Shown here: positions 1-8,136 of the stretch, piece after piece
Layout of the letters: every line of letters begins with the position of its first letter
How positions within the stretch are numbered: the stretch's first letter is position 1
IMG/VR virus record: IMGVR_UViG_3300006802_000197
Coordinates: 1-40,919 of that record
DNA length: 40,919 nt
Origin: a virus
Reading direction: 5' to 3' (one strand)
The notes under the pieces: model-generated
Told to the model about the DNA's origin: nothing
What the model saw: the letters and a program-made list of their open reading frames with translations, nothing else
Databases searched by the model: none
Translations under genes and position numbers: made by a program

Positions 1-2055
1 AAATATCAGTGGCCGACTCGCATGTGGAACGATCGGCAGCGTGACGAGCGCCCTGCCCTCACAATCAACAAAACCCGCCAGCATAATCTAAACATCATTA
101 ACGATGCGAAGATGAATAAGCCGAGCATTAAATATCGCGCGGCGGGAAATGGCGCGACTGCGGAAAGCGCGCGGATTTGGGATGGCCTTGCGCGGCATAT
201 CGAATACCAGTCAAACGCGGCGGCGCATTATGACTACGCGACGACTTATCAGGTTGAAGCTGGAATTGGTTATCTGCGTGTGAATACAGACTACGTGGAT
301 GAAAATTCTTTCGATCAGGAAATTTATATTACAAGCATCGCGGACCCGCTGACGGTTTATATGGACCCTGATGCGAAGGCTCCTGCGAAAGAGGACGCAC
401 GTTTTGCGTTTATTTTCGAGGACATGCCGAAAGAGGTTTTCGATCAGAAATACCCGCAATACAAGCAGTATGCTGGACGGGAAATTTTGATTGGCGAAAA
501 GGGCTGGTTTGATGAGGACCATGTAAGGGTCGCGGAATATTTTGAGGCAGAGGACGTTGACGATGAATTGTTGATGTTCGATGGGCCGGATGGTCAGCCT
601 ATGACGCTTATGGCGTCTGATCTGCGGAAAGTCGATGCGAAAAGCCCGATCTTTGATGATCCGCAGACACGTAAACGTGCCGTGACTCGCCGCACGATCC
701 ATTATCATTTCATCGTTGGCAACCACGTTGTCGCGGAAGAAGAAAAAATCTGGATTGGCAAGACCATTCCGATTATCCCAGTTATTGGTGAAGAGACAAT
801 TATTGAAGGGCGCATGGACCGCAAGGGCCACACGAGAGCCCTCAAAGACCCACAGCGCATGTATAACTATTGGGCTTCAGCTGCAGTAGAATACGGAGCC
901 TTGCAGTCCAAAACTCCATGGATTGTTGGAGTGGAAAGCGTAGAAGGCTTTGAGGAATACTGGGCGACGGCCAATCGTCAAAATCACGCGTATTTGCCTT
1001 ATAAATCTGTCGGAGATGATGGTAAGCCTCTTACTCCACCTGCTCGTATTGAGCCACCTGTTCCATCGCCGGTCGCGCTGAAAGGCATGGAAGTGGCGAA
1101 TGTTGAAATGCAGATGGTTTCGGGGCAATACGAAAATCAACTTGGACAGCAAGGAAATGAGCGCACAGGGAAGGCGATTGCAGAACGGCAGCGCCAAGGC
1201 GACCGTGCGACTTATCATTTCATCGACAATCTGGCGCTTGCAATTCGTCAGGTTGGCAAGATTATTCTTGATCTCGTGCCGAAAGTTTACGACACAAATC
1301 GTATCGTGATGATTTTGGCTGAGAACAATGAAAGCCTTGAGGTTAAGCTGGACCCGCAACTCCAGCAGGCTCATGCGCTGGAAGTGAATGAGAATAACGA
1401 AGTCGTTGCGCGGGTTTTGAATCCTGCGATCGGCAAGTATGAAGTTATGGCGGACGTTGGGCCGGGATATGCGACGAGACGTGAGGAAGCGTTTAACGCC
1501 CTAACGCTAATCCTTACGCAGAACCCCGCGTTGACCAGCATCATCGGAGACATTATGTTCCGTGCGGGCGATTTCCCGATGGCAGAAGAGGCAGCGGAAC
1601 GCTTGAAGCGCATGGTGCCTCCGCAGGCGTTGGGCCAAGGCCCGTCACAAAACGAGCAGATGCTTGCCCAGCAGGCGCAGCAGTTGCAGCAAGCCTTGCA
1701 GGCCACGATGGACGAATTGGCCAAAGAAAAGGGCAAGTCTCAGGCTCGTCTGGAAAAGCGCGAAGTCGAGGTTTACGACGCGATCACGAAGCGCCTCGAT
1801 ATTCTGCTCAAGAATGTTGGGCTTTCAGCGCAACAAAACGCAGAGGTCACGGATCAGGCTGTGCAGGAAAGCACGGAAGTTCCGATCAGCGATACCTACG
1901 AAGGGCACCAAGATCAGATGCCGGGGCGGCAGATGTCTTTGCCGCTCGAAGATCACGAAATGCCAGAAGGCGCGTTTCGTGGAGAAGATGGACATGCTTA
2001 TGCGCCGCACCCGGAAATGCCCGGAATGATGGCCCGCGTTACGAAGGAGATTTGA
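1..2055 (+). CDS. Portal protein, P22 gp1-like (5' end outside window)
   Basis: This is the dodecameric portal through which DNA is packaged and ejected. The reading frame is open from base 1 (K-Y-Q-W-P-T-R before the first ATG at 22), and P22-type portals carry about 60 more residues upstream, so the gene starts left of the window and the ATG at 22 is internal. Family signs are the start of the visible part (RPALTINKTRQ, then NKPSIKYRAAG) and a long helical, Gln-rich C-terminus (about residues 550-605) that resembles the barrel/coiled-coil end of P22 portals. The fold is recognised from sequence pattern only. It is followed after one base by the next gene, as in a structural operon. Confidence 0.88.
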   Translation, partial: KYQWPTRMWNDRQRDERPALTINKTRQHNLNIINDAKMNKPSIKYRAAGNGATAESARIWDGLARHIEYQSNAAAHYDYATTYQVEAGIGYLRVNTDYVDENSFDQEIYITSIADPLTVYMDPDAKAPAKEDARFAFIFEDMPKEVFDQKYPQYKQYAGREILIGEKGWFDEDHVRVAEYFEAEDVDDELLMFDGPDGQPMTLMASDLRKVDAKSPIFDDPQTRKRAVTRRTIHYHFIVGNHVVAEEEKIWIGKTIPIIPVIGEETIIEGRMDRKGHTRALKDPQRMYNYWASAAVEYGALQSKTPWIVGVESVEGFEEYWATANRQNHAYLPYKSVGDDGKPLTPPARIEPPVPSPVALKGMEVANVEMQMVSGQYENQLGQQGNERTGKAIAERQRQGDRATYHFIDNLALAIRQVGKIILDLVPKVYDTNRIVMILAENNESLEVKLDPQLQQAHALEVNENNEVVARVLNPAIGKYEVMADVGPGYATRREEAFNALTLILTQNPALTSIIGDIMFRAGDFPMAEEAAERLKRMVPPQALGQGPSQNEQMLAQQAQQLQQALQATMDELAKEKGKSQARLEKREVEVYDAITKRLDILLKNVGLSAQQNAEVTDQAVQESTEVPISDTYEGHQDQMPGRQMSLPLEDHEMPEGAFRGEDGHAYAPHPEMPGMMARVTKEI

Positions 2056-2056
2056 T

Positions 2057-3502
2057 ATGGCTCGCCGCACAAAACAAGAAGCCTTTCGGGCTGGTCAGGA
2101 AAACCCGTTTATCGGTGACATCGCTCCGCTGCAGCGTGCTTACAATGTGTTAAGCGGGCTTGGTGCGGAATTGGGCGGTGCGGATATGGGCACGCCCGTT
2201 GGCCAGCGCTATGGTGAGCGTATGCGGCAGGGCGAAGAAGAAATTCGTCGGCTGCAGGCTCTTCGTGCGGCATACCCGGAAGAGTTCGGGCGCGGCATGA
2301 TGCTCGAAAATGAGCGTCTTGACCCGTATATGCTTGATCTTGGGTTGAGTGGTGTTCGTGCGGCTCGTCCGTTCACGGCAACTCGCTTTTCTCCCGCGCA
2401 AGGTGAGGCTCCTGTCCGGGCGATCGAAGGTCCGGGCGGAATGCGTGCGTTGCCTGCCCCGCCGGTTCGTGAATTGCCTGCCGCACAGGCTGCACCGGCT
2501 GCGCCGTATTATCGCAATGTCCCGCCGGAGATGGGCACGTCGATGCGTCCGATGACGCCTTTCCAGCAGAACCAAGTCGGCCTTTCGACGGGGCGGTTTG
2601 GTATGCAGGGTTATGCGCCGGAGATGGCTGTCACGGATTTTGAACATTATGCTCCGGTTGGATCGCAGCGCACGATGGGCGGTCCTACGCCGATGAACAA
2701 GTTCGACCAGAACATGATGGACGCTTACCGTCGTGGACGCATGGGCACAGGCGCGTCTCGCGGAATGTATGGCGAATATACGCCAGAGGAAATGGGTTCG
2801 GCCATCACGCCATATCGTCAGGGCGGCTTGCGTTATGAGGCAGTTGGTCCGCAAGGTGGGGCGGCTGGGCGTGAGGTTGGTCCCGCATCTGGCCGTGGAA
2901 TGCGCCCGACGCTGATGGAAGGTGAGTTTTCGGAAGTTCCGCCGCAGGGCCAGATCCCTTATGGCATGGGTTATCGTCCGAACTTCACGATGCAGGGTGG
3001 TGCTTATACACCAAACGCTCAAGGCATGGCCGTGTCGCCTACGGGAATGCGTTTTGATCCGCGAGTTGCGGCAGCTGCGGCAGGATTGGGATACTTGGAA
3101 GGGCGCAGACAGTTTCCGTCCACGCCTTTGTCGGGCAGTTCTGCTTTGCCGGCGGCAGTGCTTCAAAGTCCGGTGATGCCATCTGATCTTGTAAGTCAGG
3201 TTCCCCCGTCAAATATGTATTATAATTTTGGCCAAGGAGGCAGTGGTGGCGGCAGAATGGACGAGATGCGTAATATGCCTGCGTCCACGAAAGCTACGCA
3301 GAAATCGGGTAAAGGCAAGGCATCTGCTAGTCAGGGTGCCCCGATGCCTCCACGTCGTCCAGATGAATACGGCAGTGCAGGCTGGGAACCCAACTTGAAC
3401 TACCAGATCACGGAAATGCTGGATAGGCTGACAGGTGGCAATGAAGCCGAACGTGGCCGCGAATACCAGCAGTATTATGCTACAAATCCGTGGCCGTATT
3501 GA
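2057..3502 (+). CDS. Unknown low-complexity structural-region protein, 481 aa
   Basis: No family is recognised. The protein is very rich in Gly, Met, Pro, Arg, Ala and Gln. Phrases such as GYAPEM, YGEYTPEEMG and MGYRPNF recur loosely, so most of it is probably disordered. There is no membrane segment or catalytic motif. The ATG lies one base after the portal stop, and GAAGGAG in the portal 3' end serves as ribosome site. Its place between portal and scaffold suggests a virion or assembly factor, but that is inference. The C-terminal 40 residues (MLDRLTGGNEAERGREYQQ) are more protein-like. Confidence 0.75.
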   Translation: MARRTKQEAFRAGQENPFIGDIAPLQRAYNVLSGLGAELGGADMGTPVGQRYGERMRQGEEEIRRLQALRAAYPEEFGRGMMLENERLDPYMLDLGLSGVRAARPFTATRFSPAQGEAPVRAIEGPGGMRALPAPPVRELPAAQAAPAAPYYRNVPPEMGTSMRPMTPFQQNQVGLSTGRFGMQGYAPEMAVTDFEHYAPVGSQRTMGGPTPMNKFDQNMMDAYRRGRMGTGASRGMYGEYTPEEMGSAITPYRQGGLRYEAVGPQGGAAGREVGPASGRGMRPTLMEGEFSEVPPQGQIPYGMGYRPNFTMQGGAYTPNAQGMAVSPTGMRFDPRVAAAAAGLGYLEGRRQFPSTPLSGSSALPAAVLQSPVMPSDLVSQVPPSNMYYNFGQGGSGGGRMDEMRNMPASTKATQKSGKGKASASQGAPMPPRRPDEYGSAGWEPNLNYQITEMLDRLTGGNEAERGREYQQYYATNPWPY

Positions 3503-3512
3503 GGATTGAAAA

Positions 3513-4109
3513 ATGCCTGACCGGAAATGGCCAAGTGGTGTAAGCGGGGGAGTGTCGATTGGCCCTCCCGCGCCGATGCCAGATTTCAAAACCATGGAAA
3601 AAGAGTTTTATGCTCTTCACCCGGAGGCGCAAGTTACTCCGGGTGAGAATGTGCTTTACGGTCAGCAAGAACGCGAGCAAATGAATGCTCTTTACGGCAC
3701 GCCGTCACGGACAGAAAACCTCTTCAACACACTCATGCCAGCTAACGTGCGCGCGGCATACGGCACGTATATCGGAGATCAAGAGCCAATTACCCAGCGC
3801 TACTTTTCTTCGGAAGATTTGGCTGCGATGCGAGATTATTATTTGCGGCAGCAGGCAGATTACGCGCAGCATGTTGCTGCACCTGGGATGTCTTACGCGG
3901 AACTTAGTTCGATGCGGCACGTCGTGCCACCTGTGCAAAGCCTTCCGGGTTTAGGGAATGTCCTGCATTCCTACACAGACCAGAACTATCGAATTGCGCC
4001 CTTTACGCAAGGGGCGTATTATGAACATTCGCCAGAGGGAACATATATGGTGAATGAGTATCGTGCGGGGCAGCACCAGCGCCCTGTTCGAGTTTTGTTG
4101 CCGCAATAG
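3513..4109 (+). CDS. Unknown structural-region protein, 198 aa
   Basis: The family is not recognised. The protein is Tyr- and Pro-rich with a mixed-charge middle (SSEDLAAMRDYYLRQQADYAQH). It has no transmembrane segment and no Cys motif. It lies 10 bp after the previous gene in the same direction and is followed closely by another small gene. It could be a minor head or assembly protein by position; the sequence gives no function. Confidence 0.72.
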   Translation: MPDRKWPSGVSGGVSIGPPAPMPDFKTMEKEFYALHPEAQVTPGENVLYGQQEREQMNALYGTPSRTENLFNTLMPANVRAAYGTYIGDQEPITQRYFSSEDLAAMRDYYLRQQADYAQHVAAPGMSYAELSSMRHVVPPVQSLPGLGNVLHSYTDQNYRIAPFTQGAYYEHSPEGTYMVNEYRAGQHQRPVRVLLPQ

Positions 4110-4118
4110 GAGCCAAGA

Positions 4119-4451
4119 ATGTCAAGAGAGCCACTTATCAGACTACCCGGAAAAGGAGCCCACGCGCATAAACTCGTGGCAAAAACTGCGATGGAAATGG
4201 CGCAAGAAGTTTACGAAAAGAACGCTGGACGCTCGAATGAGTTTTACGAGCAATACCCAGATCGTGAGTCCTACGTGTCGTCTTGCTGGGCGCTTTATCT
4301 TGATGCTGCTAGAGCCACTTTAACCCAGTTATTGACGACGAACATGGATGAAGTCTTGAAAGATCAGATATATGATGCCTTAGTAAAAGATGCGACGTTG
4401 CGTCGAGGGCGTGAGGGCGTCCTTCAAATGAAAAAAGGATCAGGAGCCTAA
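4119..4451 (+). CDS. Unknown small helical protein, 110 aa
   Basis: The family is not recognised. The composition predicts a mostly helical soluble protein (AMEMAQEVYEKNAGRSNEFYEQYPDR is cut here by no stop and continues helical). The C-terminus is basic (RRGREGVLQMKKGSGA). The ATG is preceded by AGGAG at proper spacing. It sits directly before the scaffold gene, with one base between stop and the next ATG, so it is co-translated with assembly genes. Confidence 0.72.
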   Translation: MSREPLIRLPGKGAHAHKLVAKTAMEMAQEVYEKNAGRSNEFYEQYPDRESYVSSCWALYLDAARATLTQLLTTNMDEVLKDQIYDALVKDATLRRGREGVLQMKKGSGA

Positions 4452-4452
4452 G

Positions 4453-5241
4453 ATGAGAAAGATGAATTTTTGGGACGCCGCCATGCGGCAAAGTGACGGG
4501 GAAACCGGCGCGGCTACGCCAGAAGCACCTGCCGTGGTCGAAACCCCCGTTGTGGCCGATGCGGGACAGGAAGCGGCTCCCGAAGCCTCGCTCGGTAACG
4601 AGGAGTCTGGGATTGCTGAAAGCGCTGCAAAACCCCCGCAGGGCCTTCTGGATCGCATCGGCCAGTTGACGCGCCAAAAGCGTGAACTCGAAGAGCGGTT
4701 GCAGCAGGCTGAATATTACCAGCAGGCGCAATATGCTCCGCAGGCCCAGCAGCCTGCCGCCGAAGTCCCATACGATCCGCGCCAGATACAGATGGAAGTC
4801 CATCGTCAAGCGCAGGAACTTGCGAAGCAGCAGGCTTGGAAAGACACGACAGATAAAATCTGGAACGACGGGCTTGCAAAATACGGGGACTGGGCTCCGC
4901 AGCTTAACAACATGGCTCAGATTTTAGGTGGCATTCCCACCACGCTGACCGAAGCTGCTATTGAAACTGGAAATCCGCAGGAAGTGCTTTACCATCTGGC
5001 CAAGAACCCGGATGAGGCGGCGCGGATTGCGATGCTTCCGCCGACGCGACAGGCTGTGGCGGTGGCGAAATTGGCGCAGAATGTGAATGCCCCGAAACGG
5101 GTTTCATCTGCGCCGCCACCCATTACTCCAAAGGTGAACGGGATCGGCAGCGCTCCGGCGACACTTGACGATCCTAACATTTCTATGGAAGAATGGGCGA
5201 GATTACGTAACGAGCAATCACAGGCTCGTCGTAGAAGGTAG
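4453..5241 (+). CDS. Scaffolding protein (predicted), 262 aa
   Basis: This is predicted to chaperone procapsid assembly. It lies directly upstream of the coat gene, the usual scaffold position. The N-terminal 50 residues are acidic and Ala/Pro-rich. Residues about 57-110 are a Gln/Glu/Arg-rich coiled coil (RQKRELEERLQQAEYYQQAQ), followed by a helical domain and a basic C-terminus ending QARRRR. Basic C-terminal ends are what scaffolds of the P22 group use to bind coat protein. The identity rests on position and composition, not on a conserved motif. Confidence 0.7.
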   Translation: MRKMNFWDAAMRQSDGETGAATPEAPAVVETPVVADAGQEAAPEASLGNEESGIAESAAKPPQGLLDRIGQLTRQKRELEERLQQAEYYQQAQYAPQAQQPAAEVPYDPRQIQMEVHRQAQELAKQQAWKDTTDKIWNDGLAKYGDWAPQLNNMAQILGGIPTTLTEAAIETGNPQEVLYHLAKNPDEAARIAMLPPTRQAVAVAKLAQNVNAPKRVSSAPPPITPKVNGIGSAPATLDDPNISMEEWARLRNEQSQARRRR

Positions 5242-5332
5242 GCGGGATAACCTTACGATCCCCCCTCTCTGGCTGTGGGGCAAACAGTCTGGGCTGGCCC
5301 GATAAAGTGACGGACGCGGGCACCGTCGAAAC

Positions 5333-5356
5333 GCAGAGGACTCCCTCTTGCTTTTT
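5333..5356 (+). terminator. Hairpin with T-run between scaffold and coat genes
   Basis: GCAGAGG (5333-5339) pairs with CCTCTTGC (5344-5351) with one bulged T and a 4-base loop, followed by TTTTT (5352-5356). A longer inverted repeat, CGGACGCG at 5311-5318 and CGCGTCCG at 5368-5375, encloses it and could fold as an outer stem. The element may be a partial terminator or an RNA-processing site that sets scaffold and coat levels. The 157-bp gap (5242-5398) holds no gene. Confidence 0.5.
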
Positions 5357-5398
5357 GGCACTCATGGCGCGTCCGCGCTTTAACAAAAGGTCAGTCAA

Positions 5399-6610
5399 AT
5401 GTCTAACTCACTCTTAACAATTAACATGATTACCCGTGAGGCCGTTCGCCTCTGGGTCAACACCAACTCGTTCCTGCAGCACATCGACACGCAGTATGAC
5501 GATCAGTTCGCCGTTACGGGCGCGAAGATCGGCCAGAGCCTGCGTATCCGCCTGCCGAACGACTACACCGTTCGCACGGGTCCGGTTGCTCAGATCCAGG
5601 ATACGGCGGAAACCTCCACCACCCTGACGCTGGCGACCCAGAAGGGCGTTGACGTGTCGTTCAACTCTGCCGAACGCACGATGAGCTTGGACGATTACTC
5701 CAAGCGCGTTCTGGCTCCGGCGGTCAACAACCTCGTTGGCGCGGTTGCGGCGGACGTTATGTCTGGCGTTGAAGGCGGCGTGTCGAACCTTGTCGGCAAC
5801 TTTGACGCTGCGGGCAATCTGCTTCGTCCGACCCTCGAAACTTGGCTGAACGCCAAGGCGCTGCTGTCGTTGCGCTCGGCTCCCACGGATAACCGCAAGT
5901 TCATTCTTGATCCGGTTTCAATGGCCCGCACCGTGCAGAACCTGACGGGTCTGCTCAATCCGGCGACGGAGATTTCTGAGCAGTATCGCAAGGGTGAAGT
6001 TTATAACGCGATCGGCTTCGACTGGTTCGAAGATCAGACCGTTATCAAGCACACGACTGGCACGTATGTTGTCGGCGTTTCTCCGACCGTGAATGGTGCG
6101 AACCAGACCGGCACGAGCATCAACGTCACGATCGGCGCGTCCTCGTTCACCGTTGGCGACATCATCACGTTTGCTGGCGTCAATGCCGTCAACCGTATCA
6201 CCAAGGTCACGACCGGCGAGCTGCAGCAGTTCGTTGTCACGAGCTACGCTGGTGGCGTTCTTGGCATTTACCCCGCCATCGTTCCGCCGTCTGGTGGTTC
6301 GACGGTTCAGTATCAGACGGTTACGGCTTCGCCTGCGAACGGCGCGGCTATTAACAGCCTGACGCTGACGGGCGCGGTTTACCGCAAGAACCTTGCTTTC
6401 GTGCCGGATGCGGTCACGATGGCGACGGCTGATCTGGAAATGCCGAAGAACATGCAGGAAGTCGCTCGTGAGCGTATGGACGGCGTGTCGATGCGTATGG
6501 TTACTGGTTTTGACATCAAGTCGGATCAGTTTATCACACGTCTTGACGTTCTTTACGGTTACCTCTGGGTTCGCCCGGAATGGGCCGTGGTCGTCGCGGA
6601 CATCATCTAA
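5399..6610 (+). CDS. Major capsid (coat) protein, P22 gp5-like, 403 aa
   Basis: This protein forms the T=7-type shell in the HK97 fold. The N-terminus (LLTINMITREAVRLWVN), the DVSFNSAERTMSLDDYSKRV stretch and the C-terminal RLDVLYGYLWVRPEWA fit the P22 coat family. A Thr/Ser/Val-rich beta segment at about residues 215-330 lies where P22 coat carries its I-domain insertion. The gene begins after a 157-bp leader with hairpins and uses AAGGTC upstream of the ATG. It has higher G+C and more optimal-looking codons than its neighbours, as expected for the most abundant virion protein. Confidence 0.88.
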   Translation: MSNSLLTINMITREAVRLWVNTNSFLQHIDTQYDDQFAVTGAKIGQSLRIRLPNDYTVRTGPVAQIQDTAETSTTLTLATQKGVDVSFNSAERTMSLDDYSKRVLAPAVNNLVGAVAADVMSGVEGGVSNLVGNFDAAGNLLRPTLETWLNAKALLSLRSAPTDNRKFILDPVSMARTVQNLTGLLNPATEISEQYRKGEVYNAIGFDWFEDQTVIKHTTGTYVVGVSPTVNGANQTGTSINVTIGASSFTVGDIITFAGVNAVNRITKVTTGELQQFVVTSYAGGVLGIYPAIVPPSGGSTVQYQTVTASPANGAAINSLTLTGAVYRKNLAFVPDAVTMATADLEMPKNMQEVARERMDGVSMRMVTGFDIKSDQFITRLDVLYGYLWVRPEWAVVVADII

Positions 6611-6618
6611 TCACATAG

Positions 6619-6648
6619 GGAGGGGGCAGAAATGCCCCTTCCTCTTCT
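6619..6648 (+). terminator. Stem-loop after the coat gene
   Basis: A 10-bp stem (6619-6628 with 6633-6642, one G-T pair) carries a GAAA tetraloop and is followed by TCTTCT. This is probably a leaky terminator or an mRNA-stabilising hairpin that lets coat mRNA exceed downstream mRNA. The T tract is weak, so full termination is unlikely. Confidence 0.55.
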
Positions 6649-6662
6649 AAGGAGCAGGTAAA

Positions 6663-6992
6663 ATGGCTAAGACAAGACAGCAATATCTGGGTGTTTACGA
6701 AAACATGGATTTCCCTGATTATAAATTCGAGGAATATCCGAAAGTCGTCGGCTATCGGGACGAGAAAAAGAAAGACCCGATTATCGTAGCTGACGCTCGG
6801 GAAGAGGTTGAATTTATCACCACGGGTTCGCCGGGGGCGCATATCTCGCGTGAAGATGAACTTCAGGCAGAACTTGAGCGCAAAGCCGTGGAGTTAGAAG
6901 CTGCCAAAAAGCAGCTTGCGGAACTTAAAGCTGGGCAGGATAAGGCGAAAGCAAGTGTGCTGCCGACGCCTGCTGGCAAGAAAGAGGTTTAA
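6663..6992 (+). CDS. Unknown 109-aa protein with C-terminal coiled coil
   Basis: The family is not recognised. The N-terminal 60 residues are Tyr- and charge-rich (NMDFPDYKFEEYPKVVGY). Residues about 62-95 form a clear heptad-like coiled coil (ELQAELERKAVELEAAKKQ), and the tail is Lys-rich. GGAG lies 9 bp upstream of the ATG. It sits between coat and adaptor genes, so a head-completion or minor capsid role is possible but unproven. Confidence 0.72.
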   Translation: MAKTRQQYLGVYENMDFPDYKFEEYPKVVGYRDEKKKDPIIVADAREEVEFITTGSPGAHISREDELQAELERKAVELEAAKKQLAELKAGQDKAKASVLPTPAGKKEV

Positions 6993-6995
6993 GAG

Positions 6996-7724
6996 ATGGC
7001 GACGACTGCCTTAGACATCATTAACCTTGCATTCAAAGACGCAGGTATTCTCGGTGTCGGGCAGTCGATGCTTTCCGAGGATGTGAATGACGCGCTGACC
7101 CGTCTTAACATGATGATTTCACAGTGGCGTGTTAAACGCTGGCTTGTGTGGCATCTTGTGGACAAAAGCATTGTAAGCACGGGAGCGCAAAGTTACACAG
7201 TTGGTCCGGGCGGCGACATTAATGTGTCGTGGAGGCCGGATAAGCTGGAAAGCGCGTTTTTTAGAATGCTTCCGGGTTCGACTGGAACGCAATCTGTCGA
7301 TTACCCGTTGCAAATTTTGTTCTCTTATGAGGACTATGCGAGGATTACGTTGAAATCTCTCGTGTCGTTCTCGCAGTGCATCTTTTATGATAGCGGTTAT
7401 CCTCTTGGAAAGATTTATCCGTGGCCGATCCCGCAGGCAAATCTTTACTCAGTTCACATTATCTTAAAGGAAGTGCTGTCGGAGTTTGCCGATCTCACGT
7501 CCACGTTCGACTTCCCCCCGGAATATCTGGCTGCGATCCATTACAATCTGGTTGTAAGGTTGCGGGCGGCTTATCGAATGCCGGAGGACCCCGGATTTAA
7601 CGATCTGGCGAAAGACGCAATGCAGACACTGCGTTCGGCTAACGCCCAGATACCTAGCCTTGTGATGCCGGATAGTCTGGTCCGTCCGGGCGTCTACAAC
7701 ATTTACTCAGACCAGACGAGGTAA
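6996..7724 (+). CDS. Head-tail adaptor / packaged-DNA stabilisation protein, P22 gp4-like, 242 aa
   Basis: It is predicted to plug the portal after packaging and to connect portal to tail hub. The N-terminus (TTALDIINLAFKDAGIL, then EDVNDALTRLNMMISQWRVK) is the recognisable helical signature of the P22 tail accessory factor gp4 family. It is longer than P22 gp4 (166 residues). Its position after the coat gene and before the gp10 homologue matches the P22 order. P22 gp4 has muramidase activity; I see no motif that shows it here. Confidence 0.82.
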   Translation: MATTALDIINLAFKDAGILGVGQSMLSEDVNDALTRLNMMISQWRVKRWLVWHLVDKSIVSTGAQSYTVGPGGDINVSWRPDKLESAFFRMLPGSTGTQSVDYPLQILFSYEDYARITLKSLVSFSQCIFYDSGYPLGKIYPWPIPQANLYSVHIILKEVLSEFADLTSTFDFPPEYLAAIHYNLVVRLRAAYRMPEDPGFNDLAKDAMQTLRSANAQIPSLVMPDSLVRPGVYNIYSDQTR

Positions 7725-7728
7725 TAAC

Positions 7729-8121
7729 ATGGCTACTCCTAATCGCTTCCAGTCCGGCTTTCGTCTCGAAGATGGCAGTGCGCTTAATACTGCGCTTGCT
7801 ACTCCGCAGTGGCAGACTAATTATGGTATCGTCGCTTTGGCTGGCGGTGCTTTATCATCGTCAACGCCGAAATTGACGCTTGGCTCAAATCAGGTTGCTA
7901 CTTCTGCGAGCAGCGGCGATAGCGTCGTTCTGCCGAGTGCGGTTGCTGGCAGCGTAGTGTTTCTGGCGAATGCCGGTGCCAATCCGGTGCAGGTTTTTGG
8001 CAATGGTTCGGACACCATTAACGGCACTGCTGGCGCGACCGGCATCAGCGTGGCGAATGCAAAGCGCATTCTGTTTGTCGCTGTGACGAATGGCGTGTGG
8101 TTTTCGCTTCTGACTGCCTAA
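7729..8121 (+). CDS. Small beta-rich virion-type protein, 130 aa
   Basis: No exact family is recognised. After 35 residues the protein is Ala/Gly/Ser/Thr/Val-rich with an alternating beta pattern (SSGDSVVLPSAVAGSVVFLANAG is split by short turns), ending in GVWFSLLTA. Short phage head-decoration or fibre-like proteins have this look. It sits between the gp4- and gp10-like genes. It has a single short domain, no signal peptide and no Cys. Confidence 0.7.
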   Translation: MATPNRFQSGFRLEDGSALNTALATPQWQTNYGIVALAGGALSSSTPKLTLGSNQVATSASSGDSVVLPSAVAGSVVFLANAGANPVQVFGNGSDTINGTAGATGISVANAKRILFVAVTNGVWFSLLTA

Positions 8122-8136
8122 ACTTAAAGGTGTAAT

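Noticed and set aside
22-2055. Portal gene starting at the ATG at 22
   Set aside because: The frame is open to base 1 and the residues upstream continue the family pattern, so the true start is outside the window.
2150-3166. Long open frame (338 codons) on the - strand
   Set aside because: It lies opposite the 481-aa + gene, has an Arg/His/Thr-rich product typical of antisense shadow frames, and no ribosome site or coupling to other - genes.
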